Below are positions 47,356 to 57,598 of a stretch of 64,000 nucleotides of DNA, in pieces (the stretch's first letter is position 1; every line of letters starts with the position of its first letter). The stretch comes from Roseomonas fluvialis. GTDB taxonomy: Bacteria > Pseudomonadota > Alphaproteobacteria > Acetobacterales > Acetobacteraceae. The DNA is taken from NCBI RefSeq assembly GCF_022846615.1, contig NZ_AP025637.1:3435001-3499000 (forward strand). The letters are read 5' to 3'. A program made the translations under genes and the position numbers. The notes under the pieces were generated by a model, which made no database searches, was not told the origin of the DNA, and saw only the letters and a list, made by a program, of their open reading frames with translations.

Positions 47356-47753
47356 CACTTCTTCCCCGGGATCGCGCCCTCGGCGATCAGCACCTCATGC
47401 GCCGCCTTGAAGGCATCGAGGCCGGCCGGGATGCCGCAATAGGCGGTGGCGTGCAGCAGCGTCGCCTTGATCTCGTCGACCGTGATGCCGTTGTTGAGCG
47501 CGCCCTTCACATGCAGCTTGACCTCCGGGATCTTGCCCAGCGCGGTCAGCATCGCGAGGTTCAGCAGCGAGCGCGTCTTGCGGTCCAGCGTCGGGTCGCC
47601 CCAGGCCCAGCCCCAGGCCCAGGCGGTGGTGGCGCGCTGGAACGACATCATGAACTCGTCGGCCTTCGCCATCGAAGAATCGACATACTCCGGGCCGAGC
47701 ACCGCGCGGCGGATCGGAAGGCCCTTGTCGAACAGCGCCTGGTCGTCGGACAT
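47355..47753 (-). CDS. carboxymuconolactone decarboxylase family protein
   Basis: The 132-residue protein has the CMD pattern DRKTRSLLNLAMLTALGKIPEVKLHVKGALNNGITVDEIKATLLH with TAYCGIPAGLDAFKAA. It lacks the CxxC of AhpD peroxidases, having a lone Cys in AYCG, so it is a PcaC-like decarboxylase rather than a redox enzyme. PcaC acts in protocatechuate degradation; here the neighbours do not include other pca genes, so the lactone or acid it handles is unknown. It is the first gene of the run, divergent from the alpha/beta hydrolase. Confidence 0.88.
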   Translation of the reverse strand: MSDDQALFDKGLPIRRAVLGPEYVDSSMAKADEFMMSFQRATTAWAWGWAWGDPTLDRKTRSLLNLAMLTALGKIPEVKLHVKGALNNGITVDEIKATLLHATAYCGIPAGLDAFKAAHEVLIAEGAIPGKK

Positions 47754-47829
47754 GTGTTTCGCTCCCCTCGGGAATGGATATGGCGCGCAGGCTTGCGCGG
47801 TCCCGCGGGGCGGTCAACCGGAGGCGCCG

Positions 47830-48714
47830 ATGTTCTTCGAAGGCTTCACGCTGGAATTCCACGAGGCCGCGGGCAAGCGCTTCCGCCTGCGCCGCGGCGG
47901 CGATGGCCCGCCCCTGCTCCTGCTGCACGGCAACCCGCAGACACACGCCATGTGGCACAAAGTCGCACCCGTGCTGGCGCAGCACTTCAGCGTGGTGTGT
48001 CCGGACCTCACGGGCTACGGCTTCTCGCACAAGCCGGCGGTCAGTGAGGACCATGCGCCGTACGCCAAGCGCGCCATGGCGGCCGACCTGGCCGCGCTGA
48101 TGGGCACGCTGGGGCACGAGCATTTCCAGGTGGTGGCGCATGACCGTGGCGCACGCGTGGCGCATCGCCTGGTACTGGACCACCCGGGGGCGGTGGAACG
48201 GCTCTGCACCATGGACATCATCCCGACGCTCGAGCATTTCGAACGCGCCGACATGGAATTCGGCATGGGCTATTGGCACTGGTTCTTCCTGGCGCAGCGC
48301 CACCCCGGGCCGGAGGCGATGATCCGCAACGACATCGAGACCTGGTTCGACTTCCACACCTCGCGCGAGCCGAAGCCGAAGGATTTCTTCCAACCCGAGG
48401 CACGCGCCGACTACCTGGCCGCGCTGCACGAACCGGGCACGATCGAGGCGATCTGCGAGGACTACCGCGCGGCCACGACCATCGACCTCGAGCACGACCG
48501 CGCCTCGCGCGATGCCGGCGTGAAGGTCACTTGCCCGCTGATGGCACTGTGGGGTGCCAAGGGCAGCCTGCCGAAATGGTACGACCCCGCGGCAATCTGG
48601 CGCAGCTATGCGGCGGGGCGTCTTGAGACGGGAGCGGTCGCTTCGGGCCACTACCTGGCGGAGGAAGCGCCCGACGACGTGCTTGCGCGCCTCGACGGCT
48701 TCCTGCGCCGGTAG
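47830..48714 (+). CDS. alpha/beta hydrolase, haloacetate (fluoroacetate) dehalogenase-like
   Basis: The 294-residue protein has the layout of fluoroacetate dehalogenases: LLLHGNPQTHAMWHKVAPVL, nucleophile Asp105 in VAHDRGARVAHRL with Arg106 and Arg109 placed as the carboxylate-binding arginines, His150-Trp151 in GYWHWFF matching the halide pocket, EDYRAATTIDLEHD, and the catalytic His in ASGHYLAEEAPDDV. These enzymes hydrolyse haloacetates to glycolate. Substrate is inferred from motif and unproven; other short 2-substituted acids are possible. It diverges from the CMD gene across 76 bp. Confidence 0.85.
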   Translation: MFFEGFTLEFHEAAGKRFRLRRGGDGPPLLLLHGNPQTHAMWHKVAPVLAQHFSVVCPDLTGYGFSHKPAVSEDHAPYAKRAMAADLAALMGTLGHEHFQVVAHDRGARVAHRLVLDHPGAVERLCTMDIIPTLEHFERADMEFGMGYWHWFFLAQRHPGPEAMIRNDIETWFDFHTSREPKPKDFFQPEARADYLAALHEPGTIEAICEDYRAATTIDLEHDRASRDAGVKVTCPLMALWGAKGSLPKWYDPAAIWRSYAAGRLETGAVASGHYLAEEAPDDVLARLDGFLRR

Positions 48715-48756
48715 GTCGCGCTCAGCCGCCGGCGCGGCGCTGCGTCGCGTTCCGTC

Positions 48757-49281
48757 TCACGCAAGAATCCCGGGCGCCTGCAGGTCCACAACCCAGGGCA
48801 GGTCCGTGTCGCCGGTGGCGCCGCCCGCGCGCGTCAGCAGCGCATGCACCTGGCCGCGATGATGCGTCTGGTGGTTGAAGACATGCCCTATGAGCACCCA
48901 GAGCGGCCGCGTGAGCTCCTGCCCGGCCGCCGCCGAGAACCAGGTGAGCGTGCCCGCCAGCCGCGCATCGTCGAGTCGCCCCGCCCAGTCGATGATGCGC
49001 GCGTCGGCCGCCACGCGCGCGGCCTTCAACGCGGCCCAGTCCTCGATCAGGCGCGCGCTGTCCTTGATACCGACCGAGGGCGGGTCCCAGCCGTCGAAGC
49101 GGCTCATCCAGATCGTGTCGCCCCAGACCAGGTGCGACAGCGTACCATGGATCGACCCCCAGAAAGCACCGCCATCCGCGCGCCGCGCGGCATCGCCCAA
49201 CGTGTCGGCGGCGACATAGAGGCGCCGGTTCATCTCGGCATTGTAGGCCGCCATCATGCGGCACCAGGCGGGGCTGATCAT
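48757..49281 (-). CDS. DinB-family protein
   Basis: The 174-residue four-helix-bundle protein has the DinB/YfiT metal-site pattern: GTLSHLVWGDTIWMSRF with the first His, and GHVFNHQTHHRGQVHALLT with the HxxxH-type pair. Such proteins are metal-dependent transferases or of unknown function. The start at 49281 (MISPAWCRMMAAYN) is preferred; in-frame codons upstream run over the GNAT gene. It is the last gene of the aminotransferase-GNAT cluster. Confidence 0.85.
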   Translation of the reverse strand: MISPAWCRMMAAYNAEMNRRLYVAADTLGDAARRADGGAFWGSIHGTLSHLVWGDTIWMSRFDGWDPPSVGIKDSARLIEDWAALKAARVAADARIIDWAGRLDDARLAGTLTWFSAAAGQELTRPLWVLIGHVFNHQTHHRGQVHALLTRAGGATGDTDLPWVVDLQAPGILA

Positions 49282-49298
49282 GGGCGTGCCCTTCGTCG

Positions 49299-50300
49299 TC
49301 AGAGCGGCTTCCAGAAAAACACCGTGTCGCAGGGGCGGCGCTGCGCATCCAGTTCGAAGCCAGGGATGCGGCCGAGCCCCTGCCAGGCATCCGCGCGATA
49401 CAGCGCCTCGGCCGCGCTGCCCACGCGCGTGTCGAGGCTCAGGATGGACCGCCCATGCCCGCGCGCGGCCTGTTCGGCCCGGCGCATCAGCGCACGACCG
49501 AGTCCCGCGCGCCGCGCGGCGGGATCCACCAGCAGCTTCTGGATGGCCGCGACATGCGGCTGGTTCGGCGCGGTGGCGAGGTCGAGCGTGACCGTGCCGG
49601 CCATCACGCCATCCCGCCAGGCCACCAGCAGCACGCGCGAGCCTGCCGCCACCGCCGCCGAGGTCTGCTTCCAGAAGGCGATGGCACGGTCGCGCGGCAG
49701 CGGCGGCAGGAATTCCAGCGAGGCATCCTCCGCCACGCAGGCCACCAGCAGGTCGGCGAGACGCCGCTCGGCGCTGGCGGCCGCGGCGGCGTCCAGTGCT
49801 TCGACCACCAGCCCCGTGGCAGGCTTTGCGTAGCGGAATTCGAGCGAGTTCGAGATGTCGTCCAGGATGCGGATCGACCCCTGCCGGACATAGCCGAGCT
49901 TCTCGTAGAAGCCATGCGCGCGGGTGAAGCGCGTGTCGGTCCACAGCACCAGGCGCTGCGCACCGGCGGCGCGCGCGTGGTCCTCGGCGGTGCGCAGCAG
50001 GTCGGCCGCGAGCCCGACGCCGCGCGCGGCGGCATCGACATACATGCGGCAGATCTCCCAGGCCGCGTCATCGTCGTTGAGCGGGCGGGTGCCGACCATG
50101 CCGATGACGCGCCCGCCCTGCTCCGCGGTCCAGAGAGCCCCGCCCTGCTCCCGGAAATAGGTCGCGAGCGCGCGGAGTTCCGGCACCTCGCCATCCACGT
50201 CGAGCACGCAGCCGGGGTATTCCGCCCAGCAGTCGCCGATCAGGGCGATGAAGCCCTCGGCGTCGTCGTCGCGCGCGGGGCGCAGCTCAGGCGCACCCAT
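49299..50300 (-). CDS. tandem GNAT acetyltransferase (two domains)
   Basis: The 333-residue protein has two GNAT domains. The first (about 1-165) has EICRMYVDAAARGVGLAADLLRT, the acetyl-CoA loop, and a YEKLGY-type end. The second (about 165-333) has IQKLLVDPAARRAGLGRALMRRAE and ALYRADAWQGLG. The start at 50300 has GGAGGT 9 nt upstream; a TTG at 50366 overlapping the upstream stop is less likely. The first half resembles GNATs fused to MarR-type regulators, the second single GNATs. Substrates are unknown. Confidence 0.85.
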   Translation of the reverse strand: MGAPELRPARDDDAEGFIALIGDCWAEYPGCVLDVDGEVPELRALATYFREQGGALWTAEQGGRVIGMVGTRPLNDDDAAWEICRMYVDAAARGVGLAADLLRTAEDHARAAGAQRLVLWTDTRFTRAHGFYEKLGYVRQGSIRILDDISNSLEFRYAKPATGLVVEALDAAAAASAERRLADLLVACVAEDASLEFLPPLPRDRAIAFWKQTSAAVAAGSRVLLVAWRDGVMAGTVTLDLATAPNQPHVAAIQKLLVDPAARRAGLGRALMRRAEQAARGHGRSILSLDTRVGSAAEALYRADAWQGLGRIPGFELDAQRRPCDTVFFWKPL

Positions 50301-50362
50301 CCGGTTCAGACCTCCGATGCTCGGCGCCAGGGCGCCTGCGCCTTGCGGGTGATCGGCTGGGA

Positions 50363-51565
50363 TCAAGTCAGCTCCCGGCAGAAGTCCTGGATGCGGGCGC
50401 AGGCCTCGCGAAGGCTCTCGGTGTCGGTCGCGTAGGAAATGCGCAGGTAGGGCGACATGCCATAGGCCGCGCCCTGCACCGCGGCGACGTACTTTTCCTC
50501 GAGCAGCGCCAGGGCGAAGTCGGTGTCGGTCTGGATGCGCTTGCCGCCCTTGGTGGTCTTGCCGAGGCAGCCGGCGATGTTCGGGAAGACGTAGAAGGCG
50601 CCCTCGGGCTTGTGGCAGGCGATGCCCGGGGCGGCGTTCAGCATGTCCACCACCAGGTCGCGGCGCTGCTTGTAGATGGCGGCACGCTCGGCAACGAGGT
50701 CCTGCGGGCCATCGAGTGCCGCGGCCGCGGCGGCCTGGCCGATGGTCGAAATGCCCGAGGTCGCCTGCCCCTGCATGTTCACCATCGCCTTGATCAGCGC
50801 CTTCGGCCCGCCGCAGAAGCCCACGCGCCAGCCGGTCATGGCGTAGGTCTTGGACGCGCCGTTGACCGTGAGGGTGCGGTCCTTCAGCTCGGGCGCGACC
50901 TCGGCGATCGTGCAGAATTCGAAGCCGTCATAGACAAGGTGCTCGTACATGTCGTCGGTCATGACCCAGACATGCGGGTGGCGCTTCAGCACCTCGGCGA
51001 TCGCCTTCATCTCCTCACGCGAACAGGCGGCGCCGGTCGGATTGTTCGGGAAATTCAGCATCACCCACTTGGTCTTGGGCGTGATGGCCGCTTCCAGGTC
51101 CTCGGGGCGCAGCTTGAAGCCGTTGTTCTGCGGGCAGGAGACGGTGACCGGCACGCCACCGGCGACCTTCGTCATGTCGGCATAGGAGATCCAGTAGGGG
51201 GCGGGGATCACCACCTCGTCGCCCGGATCCACCGTCGCCATGAGGGCGTTGTAGATGCACTGCTTGCCGCCATTGGCGATCATGATCTCATCGAGCGCGT
51301 AGTCGATGTTGTTGTCGCGCTTGAACTTCCGCTGGACGGCTTCCTTCAGCTCCTTGGTGCCGTCCTGCGGCGGGTACTTGGTGTCGCCGGCCAGTGCCGC
51401 CTTGTGCGCCGCCTCGATCGCATGCGGCGGCGAGGCGAAATCGGGCTCGCCGGTGCCGAGGCTGATGACCTTGATGCCTTTCGCCGCGAGCTCGCGCGCC
51501 TTCATGGTCATCACGACCGAGGCGGAGAGGGAGACATCCTTCAGGCGTTCGGCAAGGGCGGGCAT
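50363..51565 (-). CDS. class I aspartate-type aminotransferase (copy 1)
   Basis: The 400-residue PLP enzyme has the family start LSASVVMTMKARELAAKGIKV followed by SLGTGEPDF, NFPNNPTGAACSREE, and the PLP lysine in VNGASKTYAMTGWRVGFCGG, with the C-terminal Arg in YLRISYAT. This matches aspartate aminotransferase subgroup I-gamma, common in alphaproteobacteria, some of which also transaminate prephenate. It converts aspartate and 2-oxoglutarate to oxaloacetate and glutamate, or the equivalent with prephenate. It is similar throughout to the second copy at 52061-53263. Confidence 0.92.
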   Translation of the reverse strand: MPALAERLKDVSLSASVVMTMKARELAAKGIKVISLGTGEPDFASPPHAIEAAHKAALAGDTKYPPQDGTKELKEAVQRKFKRDNNIDYALDEIMIANGGKQCIYNALMATVDPGDEVVIPAPYWISYADMTKVAGGVPVTVSCPQNNGFKLRPEDLEAAITPKTKWVMLNFPNNPTGAACSREEMKAIAEVLKRHPHVWVMTDDMYEHLVYDGFEFCTIAEVAPELKDRTLTVNGASKTYAMTGWRVGFCGGPKALIKAMVNMQGQATSGISTIGQAAAAAALDGPQDLVAERAAIYKQRRDLVVDMLNAAPGIACHKPEGAFYVFPNIAGCLGKTTKGGKRIQTDTDFALALLEEKYVAAVQGAAYGMSPYLRISYATDTESLREACARIQDFCRELT

Positions 51566-51608
51566 TGTCTGTTCCGTGTCGGTTGGTGCGTTTGGCGTTG
51601 GCGGCAAC

Positions 51609-53278
<1,670 letters not shown>

Positions 53279-53334
53279 TTACAGGGAAGGCGCCGGACCC
53301 TAATCCCGCGCCCCCCGGCCATCAACCCGCCGCG

Positions 53335-53703
53335 TCAGTTCAACCGCAGCGGGCGCAGCCCTTCATAGGTCCAGCCGTTCTCGACCAGGCAGGCGTTGCG
53401 GGCCTCGCGGCGCGGCTGGGCGTTCACGTCGACCCAGTCGAAGCGGGCCGGGACATAGCGTCCCGGGCGGTAGTCGCATTCCCGCGTGCCGTCGCGGCCG
53501 GTCCGGCAGCGGCGTTCGGGGGGCACCCAATAGCCGGCGGCGACCTGGGTCCAGACCATGGCCGGCGGCACCTGGCGCGTGGCCAGCGCGGTGCATTGCG
53601 CCTGCGCGGCGTCGGACTCGGCCTCGGTGGCGCCGGGGCGTTCCCAGCGTTCGGCGCAACCGGCAAGGAGCAGCAGCAGCAGGGCAAGGCATCGTGCGGG
53701 CAT
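53335..53703 (-). CDS. small predicted lipoprotein, unknown function
   Basis: The 122-residue protein has a lipoprotein signal ending LLLLLAGC (Cys16). The mature part includes four further cysteines (Cys37, Cys66, Cys76, Cys105), two of them in RRCRTGRDGTRECDYRPG, and aromatic segments VAAGYWVPPERR and RPGRYVPARFDWVDV. I do not recognise a family. Cysteine pairing in the periplasm seems likely. The 220 bp between this gene and the patatin stop (53704-53923) hold nothing I can support. Confidence 0.75.
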   Translation of the reverse strand: MPARCLALLLLLLAGCAERWERPGATEAESDAAQAQCTALATRQVPPAMVWTQVAAGYWVPPERRCRTGRDGTRECDYRPGRYVPARFDWVDVNAQPRREARNACLVENGWTYEGLRPLRLN

Positions 53704-53923
53704 AGCCCATCATGCCATGCCCCAGCGGGCGAAGGCTCGTCGGAATCAGGCAGCGTTGCCCCACCCGCCCCGCAGGGTTTCCCACCATGTCACGACGGCC
53801 GATGCCAACGGGCTGGCCGGACACCAGCGCGGCCTTCGGCGGGCGCAGACTGCCCTTGCGGCCCGCGGGCGGGGCGGTCCGTGCCGCATCGCGCGCCCGC
53901 GCCCGGTGCCGAAGCGGCGGCGC

Positions 53924-55384
53924 CTACCGTCGCGCGCGCGCGGAGCCCGGCACGGGGTTGTCGCCCGCCGCGGCGGCCGTGGCGCGCACCACCGGGTGCT
54001 CGCGCACCAGTTGCTCGCCGTACTGCACCAGCGCATCCACGTCGGCATCGGGAATGGTAAGCCCGGTCGGGATGGCCCCGAGCCGCGCGCGCCAGGTCGG
54101 GTCGTCGATGGCCGACAGCGCCACATGCACCACCTGCCCCTGCACGTCGGCGCAGGGGCGCCCGTTCACCACGCGGCCCTCGGCGCAGCGGATGCGGCGG
54201 AATTCCTGCACCAGATGCGCCACCTGGTCGGTGGTCACAGCCAGGGTCTCGAAGTTGTAGGCGTCGATCTGCGTGCCGCTGACGGCGCCGAAGATCTGGC
54301 CGAGACCGCTGACCACCCGCTGCCGGCCGAGGCTGCGGTCGGGTGCCGATTCGCCATCGACACTCAGCACCAGGATGCGCCGTGTGCGCCGCGCCGCCTC
54401 GCGATACAGGTTGGAGCCGGAATCGAGGCCGATGAAGACGTTCAGCAGCCCGCGCAGCGCCAAATTGTCGGCGATGCCGCCATCCATCAGGTGTACGAAG
54501 CGGGTCTGGCGCGGGTCCTCGTAGACGTTGATGACGCGCGCGAGTTCGGCCCGGCGCGAGGTCAGGCTGGCCGGCGCGGCGGCCGATGCCGGCGGCGCAT
54601 TGGGCGGTCGCGCGCCGCGGCAGCGCTCGGCGTAGCTCTCGATCGTGATGGGGCTGAACAGTACGGGGAAGCCGTTGCTCGCCGCCACCGCGCGCGCGAT
54701 CGGGAAGCTGTCGAGGTGCGAGCACAGCGCACCGAAGCTGCCGCCCAGGAAGGGAAACGAGACCTCGTTGGTGATGTCGGTCGCATTGACCGAGACGATG
54801 GGCGGCCCGCGCCGGCGAAGGTCGGCGAAGGTGGCGCCGCGGAACATCAGCCGGTCGTAGACCTGCGCCATGTAGTCGTTGGTGCCGACCAGCGGGTTCG
54901 CCAGCCAGTCCCAGTTCCAGGGGAACAGGTAGATGCCGTAGATGAAGGCGTTGATGTCGCGCTTCAGGAAGTCCTGGTCGAAGGTCTCGAAGTGGCGCTC
55001 CCGGTACAGGCCGTAATGCGCCGCGGGAAAGCTGCCGCCCGACACGCCCGAGATGTAGTCGACGTCGTCCAGCATCGTCCAGCCGGCGGCACCGGGAGGG
55101 CGCACCGGGATGGCGCGCAGCCCGCGCAGCGCGCCATGCGCGAAGGCCGCCGATCGCTTGCCACCGCCCGAGAAGGCCACGAAAATCAGCAGGTCGCTGC
55201 GCGCTGCCGGCCAGTCCGCGCTGCCGTCCGCCATGGCCTGTGCATAGTCGCCCACGCCGTAGTTCGCGGCGAAGTCAGGCTGCCCGGCCGCCGTCATGGG
55301 CAGCGGTTCGTTCATCCGGACATCGAGGCTACAGGCGCCCAGCGCCAGGCCGACGATGGCGGCCAGGACGCGCGGGGCCCTCAT
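53924..55384 (-). CDS. patatin-like phospholipase, predicted lipoprotein
   Basis: The 486-residue protein starts at the ATG at 55384 with a lipobox LALGAC (Cys18). The patatin fold has the oxyanion loop SGGGKRS (72-78), nucleophile elbow SGVSGGS (Ser115) and the catalytic Asp in LMDGGIADN (Asp301), so the Ser-Asp dyad is complete. Patatins release fatty acids from phospholipids. A lipid anchor would place it on the periplasmic side of a membrane. It overlaps the upstream lipoprotein gene as ATGA, so the two are probably translated together and may interact. Confidence 0.9.
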   Translation of the reverse strand: MRAPRVLAAIVGLALGACSLDVRMNEPLPMTAAGQPDFAANYGVGDYAQAMADGSADWPAARSDLLIFVAFSGGGKRSAAFAHGALRGLRAIPVRPPGAAGWTMLDDVDYISGVSGGSFPAAHYGLYRERHFETFDQDFLKRDINAFIYGIYLFPWNWDWLANPLVGTNDYMAQVYDRLMFRGATFADLRRRGPPIVSVNATDITNEVSFPFLGGSFGALCSHLDSFPIARAVAASNGFPVLFSPITIESYAERCRGARPPNAPPASAAAPASLTSRRAELARVINVYEDPRQTRFVHLMDGGIADNLALRGLLNVFIGLDSGSNLYREAARRTRRILVLSVDGESAPDRSLGRQRVVSGLGQIFGAVSGTQIDAYNFETLAVTTDQVAHLVQEFRRIRCAEGRVVNGRPCADVQGQVVHVALSAIDDPTWRARLGAIPTGLTIPDADVDALVQYGEQLVREHPVVRATAAAAGDNPVPGSARARR

Positions 55385-55866
55385 GGTTGCAGCGCCACCA
55401 CGGCACCGCCCTGCGCGACGCCAAGCCCGATCCCCTGCCCCGACCCGCGCACGACCATCAGCACCAGGTTGTCGTTGCCCAGCCGCAGCGCGGCATCGAG
55501 GTCGGAGGCGGCATTGCCCACGTCGCGATAGGTGCCTGCGAAATCGTTGGTGCGCTGCAGGCCATAGACCTGCGCGGTGACGGTCATGCGCGCGGGCATC
55601 GCGCCCTGTGTCGCAAGGCCGGTCACGGTGAAGCGGAAGCGCTGCCCGTTGGTGTCGAGCACGCCTGTGGCCGTGCCGCGCCCGCGCGTCAGCGTGATAC
55701 GCGCCGTCCCGTCCACCGGCGTGCCGGGCGAGAGGGCGAAAAGGGACGGCGGCGGCACCGCATCGGCCGGCGGTGGCCCCTGCGGCAGGTCGGCCGCACA
55801 GCCGGCGACCACCAGCGCAAGGGCGGACAGGACGGCCGTCCGGCCGTGATGGAGAAGATGGCGCAC
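55381..55866 (-). CDS. predicted lipoprotein, unknown function
   Basis: About 161 residues from a GTG at 55866, which follows GGGGGA by 5 nt. The signal ends LVVAGC (Cys23). The mature part has a proline-rich linker, then strands TARITLTRGRGTATGVLDTNG and MTVTAQVYGLQRTNDFAG, and a Gly-rich C-terminus GQGIGLGVAQGGAVVAL. No family recognised. Upstream in-frame codons are His/Arg-rich and not signal-like, so the GTG start is preferred. It overlaps the patatin gene. Confidence 0.78.
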   Translation of the reverse strand: MRHLLHHGRTAVLSALALVVAGCAADLPQGPPPADAVPPPSLFALSPGTPVDGTARITLTRGRGTATGVLDTNGQRFRFTVTGLATQGAMPARMTVTAQVYGLQRTNDFAGTYRDVGNAASDLDAALRLGNDNLVLMVVRGSGQGIGLGVAQGGAVVALQP

Positions 55867-55970
55867 GATGTCCCCCGAGGATGGTCGCGGCGGATGGCCA
55901 TGCCGGCGCCGCCGTGCCGCAGCATGGCCATGCCCGCGGGCGAATGCCAGCATCGCCGTGCACGGGCAGC

Positions 55971-56774
55971 TCAGTGTGGTGCGCCACCGCGCGGACGCAG
56001 CAGCAACGCGGCCAGGCCCAGCACCGCCCCCACCCCCAGCACCACCACGGCGCCGAGCGCATTCACCTCCGGCGTCAACCCCAGCCGCAGCATCGAGAAC
56101 AGCGCCATCGGCAGCGTTGTTCCCGCCGGCCCCGAGACGAAGGATGCGATGACCACATCATCGAGCGAGAGGGTGAAGGCCAGCAGCCACCCCGCCGCCA
56201 GCGCGGGCGCGACCAGCGGCAGGGTGACGGTGCGGAAGGCCACGAGCGGCGTCGCCCCCAGGTCCATCGCGGCCTCATCGAGGCTGCGGTCGGCCTCCGC
56301 CAGGCGCGCCTGCACCACCACGGCCACGAAGGCCGCGCCCAGCGTGGCATGCGCCAGCAGCACGGTGGTGGCCCCGCGCCCCGCCGGCCAGCCGGTCAGC
56401 CCTTCCAGTGCCACGAACAGCAGCAGCAGCGACAGGCCGGTCACGACCTCGGGCAGCACCAGCGGCGCGCCGATCAGCGCGCCGAAGGCCGCGCGACCGC
56501 GAAAAGGGCCGAAGCGCGCCAGCGCCCAGCCCGCCGCCCCGCCCAGCAGCACCGCGAGCGTGGCCGCCCCCGCCGCGACGCGCAGCGAGAGCAGCGCCGC
56601 CTCCACCAGGCGTTCATTGCGCGCCAGGGCTTCGAACCAGCGCAGCGAGAAGCCGCCCCATTGGAACGGGATTCGGTCGGCGCTGAAGGCGTAGACGACC
56701 AGCAGCACGATCGGCAGCCACAGGAAGGCGAAGCCCGCCGCCATCGCCGCGCGCAGGAACAGGCCGGGCTTCAT
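55971..56774 (-). CDS. polyamine-type ABC transporter permease (PotC/PotI-like)
   Basis: The 267-residue protein has six membrane segments and the permease EAA loop in EAAMDLGATPLVAFRTVTLPLVAPALAAG. It begins with a hydrophobic segment followed by FSADRIPFQWGGFSLRWFEAL, typical of PotC/PotI. The LSLDDVVIASFVSGPAGTTLP region near the C-terminus is diagnostic of this subgroup. It forms the membrane channel with the other permease. It is the last of four genes and overlaps the preceding one as ATGA. Confidence 0.93.
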   Translation of the reverse strand: MKPGLFLRAAMAAGFAFLWLPIVLLVVYAFSADRIPFQWGGFSLRWFEALARNERLVEAALLSLRVAAGAATLAVLLGGAAGWALARFGPFRGRAAFGALIGAPLVLPEVVTGLSLLLLFVALEGLTGWPAGRGATTVLLAHATLGAAFVAVVVQARLAEADRSLDEAAMDLGATPLVAFRTVTLPLVAPALAAGWLLAFTLSLDDVVIASFVSGPAGTTLPMALFSMLRLGLTPEVNALGAVVVLGVGAVLGLAALLLRPRGGAPH

Positions 56775-57598
56775 GGCCGCGCCTCGATGCGCTGGAACAG
56801 CCGGATGGGGGCCAGCAGCAGCACCAGCAGCGCCACCGCCAGCGCCGCCGCCACCGGCCAGTCGCGGTTCTGGAAGAATTCCTGCCACAGCACCCGGCCC
56901 ACGAGTTGCGCCTCCGGCGGGCCGAGCAATTCCGGGATCACGTATTCGCCCGCGGCCGGGATAAACACCAGCAGGAAGGCCGCGACGGCGGCGGGTGCGG
57001 TGGCTGGCAGCGTCACGGTCAGGAACACGGTGGCCGGTCGCGCGCCGAGGTCCGCCGCCGCTTCCTCAAGGGTCGGGTCGAGCCGCAGCAGTGCCGCGAA
57101 CAGCGGCAGCACTGCGAATGGCAGATAGGCGTGAACCATGCCCGCCAGCATCGCCCCCTCGGTATACAGCAGCGGCAGCGGCGCCTCGATCAGGCCCGCG
57201 CCGCGCAGCACGCCGTTGATCCAGCCCTCGTCGCGCAGCAGCCCGATCCAGGCACCGATGCGCAGCAGGAATCCGGTCCAGAAGGGCAGCATCAGCGCGG
57301 CCAGCAGCAGCAGGCGCCGCCGCGGCGCGGCGCGCGCGATGCCGATCGCCATGGGATACGCGATGGCCAGGCACAGCAGCGCCGTGACGGCAGCGACGCG
57401 CAGCGCCGCGAGCAGCGCATCGAGGTAGTAGGCATCCTCGACCAGCGTCGCGAAACCGGCGCCCGAAAGCGCGAGGCGGAATGGCGGCAGGCCGGGATCG
57501 GCCTCGGCCAACGCAATCGCGACCAGGATGCCGGCGGGTGCCGCCACGAACAGCAGCAGCCAGGCCCAGGCCGGGGCGAGCAGTAGCGCGCGCCTCAC
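56771..57598 (-). CDS. polyamine-type ABC transporter permease (PotB/PotH-like)
   Basis: The 275-residue protein has six membrane segments. The EAA loop is EEAAADLGARPATVFLTVTLPATAP, and FIPAAGEYVIPELLGPPEAQLVG is the conserved PotB/PotH segment. The start is GTG 57598, overlapping the ATPase stop as GTGA. It partners the PotC-like permease. Confidence 0.93.
   Translation of the reverse strand: MRRALLLAPAWAWLLLFVAAPAGILVAIALAEADPGLPPFRLALSGAGFATLVEDAYYLDALLAALRVAAVTALLCLAIAYPMAIGIARAAPRRRLLLLAALMLPFWTGFLLRIGAWIGLLRDEGWINGVLRGAGLIEAPLPLLYTEGAMLAGMVHAYLPFAVLPLFAALLRLDPTLEEAAADLGARPATVFLTVTLPATAPAAVAAFLLVFIPAAGEYVIPELLGPPEAQLVGRVLWQEFFQNRDWPVAAALAVALLVLLLAPIRLFQRIEARP

Noticed and set aside
53558..55531. 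657-codon plus-strand frame opposite the patatin gene
   Set aside because: Shadow of the patatin; the opposite strand shows a full Ser-Asp dyad and a lipobox.
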